Source: an uncultured Christensenella sp. (GTDB lineage: Bacteria > Bacillota > Clostridia > Christensenellales > UBA3700). Taken from it: a stretch of 52,567 bases of DNA. Shown in pieces: positions 51,834 to 52,567 of this stretch; positions within the stretch are counted from its first letter, which is position 1; the number at the start of each line of letters is the position of its first letter. Under the pieces are notes generated by a model, which saw only the letters and a list, made by a program, of their open reading frames with translations, did no database searches and was not told the origin of the DNA. The translations under genes were made by a program, and so were the position numbers. Location: the NCBI GenBank assembly GCA_910583735.1, contig CAJTXS010000009.1, positions 1-52,567 of the forward strand, given 5' to 3'.

Positions 51834-52567
51834 TCAATCCTCGACATCGTCCGCGCCTTTATTATAAGCGTTATCGGATGAATTTATCTCACTGCCGCCG
51901 CGCCTTAAATCCGCTATCTCATGCAGATAATCGCGCGTCTTTTTATTATTGCCGATTATCACGCCCGCCATTACTACGCATGCAAGCAGCAGCACTCCTA
52001 CCGCAATTATCGTAATCAAATACAACTTCTTACTGACATACTTGTCAAGCGACAGTATTCCGCCCTCTACGAGCTCGCCAGCCTTTACCGTTATGCTTGC
52101 GCTCAGCTCGCCGTAGCTTACCGTAACAGTGTTGTCGCCCTCGACCAATTCTTCGCCGCCCGTATAGCTGTAGTCGTTACTGCCAAGCTCTGCCCTCTCT
52201 CCGTCAGGATATATTCCGTACACCGTCATGCCGTAGCTGTCGAAGCTCTCGCCTATTGCGTAGTTCTTCTTATAGTTGCCGCCTATCTCGATAGATATTA
52301 TCTTGTACTCGCCCTTGCCCTCGTTATTTACCGCTATCACGTAATCGCATACTTCCGAGCATGCCCCGTCTATGGCGTACTTACCCGTATCTATGCTTAT
52401 CTTTACGCTGTAGTTGCCCGTCCACTTGGACGCTACGCTGCCTCCGTCTTTATCCGCATACGTCACATTGGCGTCCGTTATTATGTTGCCCGCTCCGTCC
52501 TTTATCTTGACAACGGGATGCTGCACCGCGTCGTTAAATGCGAGACTGCCTCCGCTCGTAAAGGCGT
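51834..52567 (-). CDS. Membrane-anchored Ig-like surface protein, C-terminal part (cut by window end)
   Basis: The frame stays open to the last base, so the N-terminus lies outside the window; an internal GTG near 52526 is not a convincing start. At least 243 aa are visible: a beta-rich segment (VKIKDGAGNIITDANVTYADKD...), then a bacterial Ig-like (Big_3-type) domain with YAIGESFDSYGMTVYGIYPDGE and NTVTVSYGELSASITV, one membrane helix (YLITIIAVGVLLLACVVMAGVII), and a polar cytoplasmic tail of about 40 residues ending in DDVED. There is no LPxTG motif: it is held by the helix. Likely a surface or envelope protein with the domains outside; function unknown. Confidence 0.8.
   Translation of the reverse strand, partial: AFTSGGSLAFNDAVQHPVVKIKDGAGNIITDANVTYADKDGGSVASKWTGNYSVKISIDTGKYAIDGACSEVCDYVIAVNNEGKGEYKIISIEIGGNYKKNYAIGESFDSYGMTVYGIYPDGERAELGSNDYSYTGGEELVEGDNTVTVSYGELSASITVKAGELVEGGILSLDKYVSKKLYLITIIAVGVLLLACVVMAGVIIGNNKKTRDYLHEIADLRRGGSEINSSDNAYNKGADDVED

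Noticed and set aside
1..52567. CRISPR array, insertion sequence or prophage
   Set aside because: No regularly spaced repeats, transposase, integrase or phage structural genes were seen on either strand.

Overview
The window looks like chromosomal DNA of a spore-forming, Gram-positive, clostridia-like bacterium. The evidence is: a Bacillus/Clostridia-type order of housekeeping genes, strong Shine-Dalgarno sequences, TTGACA/TATAAT-type promoters, a SpoVM-like sporulation micropeptide between rpe and rpmB, an anaerobe-style flavodiiron protein with rubredoxins, and lipoprotein signal peptides. Coding DNA is of moderate GC and the spacers are very AT-rich. Nearly every gene lies on the minus strand; only rpmB and tRNA-Pro lie on plus. 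The species cannot be named from this sequence alone.

Layout on the minus strand, described from low to high coordinates. 1-8.3 kb is accessory: a DrrAB-like ABC exporter, a lipoprotein that carries an Ig-like domain and the catalytic signature of GT80 sialyltransferases, a rubredoxin plus a four-module flavodiiron protein, a mini-lipoprotein with an InlB-type repeat, an MFS carrier and tRNA-Gly(CCC). 8.3-12.1 kb holds rho, an MBL-fold hydrolase and prs; prs is preceded by a promoter, a GC-richer structured stretch and an intrinsic terminator, as in an attenuated leader. 12.1-15.7 kb is AT-rich and gene-poor around a five-tRNA cluster. 15.7-20 kb has recG, fakA and asp23, with rpmB divergent from asp23 and convergent with spoVM.

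20.1-30.9 kb is one tight operon transcribed yicC-gmk-rpoZ-coaBC-priA-def-fmt-rsmB-rlmN-rsgA-rpe, with a clear promoter and a clear terminator. It joins RNA decay, nucleotide and CoA synthesis, replication restart, start-protein formylation/deformylation and rRNA modification. Compared with Bacillus subtilis, remA and the prpC-prkC phosphatase/kinase pair are absent. 31-35.1 kb is pcrA-ligA (DNA repair). 35.5-36.7 kb is a lone cysteine desulfurase. 37-51.4 kb is a long same-strand run, glycosyltransferase-comM-dprA-topA-trmFO-hslV-hslU-hisS-aspS-glyA, ending in a hairpin. The window closes inside a membrane-anchored Ig-like surface protein.

The most interesting items are the GT80-like sialyltransferase lipoprotein (2289-3827), the unidentified attenuator-like leader of prs (about 11943-12130), the SpoVM micro-ORF (20122-20196), and a lipoprotein/jelly-roll/GT-C fusion with a perfect inverted repeat over its promoter (49150-51446). 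No CRISPR array, insertion sequence, prophage or integrase was seen.
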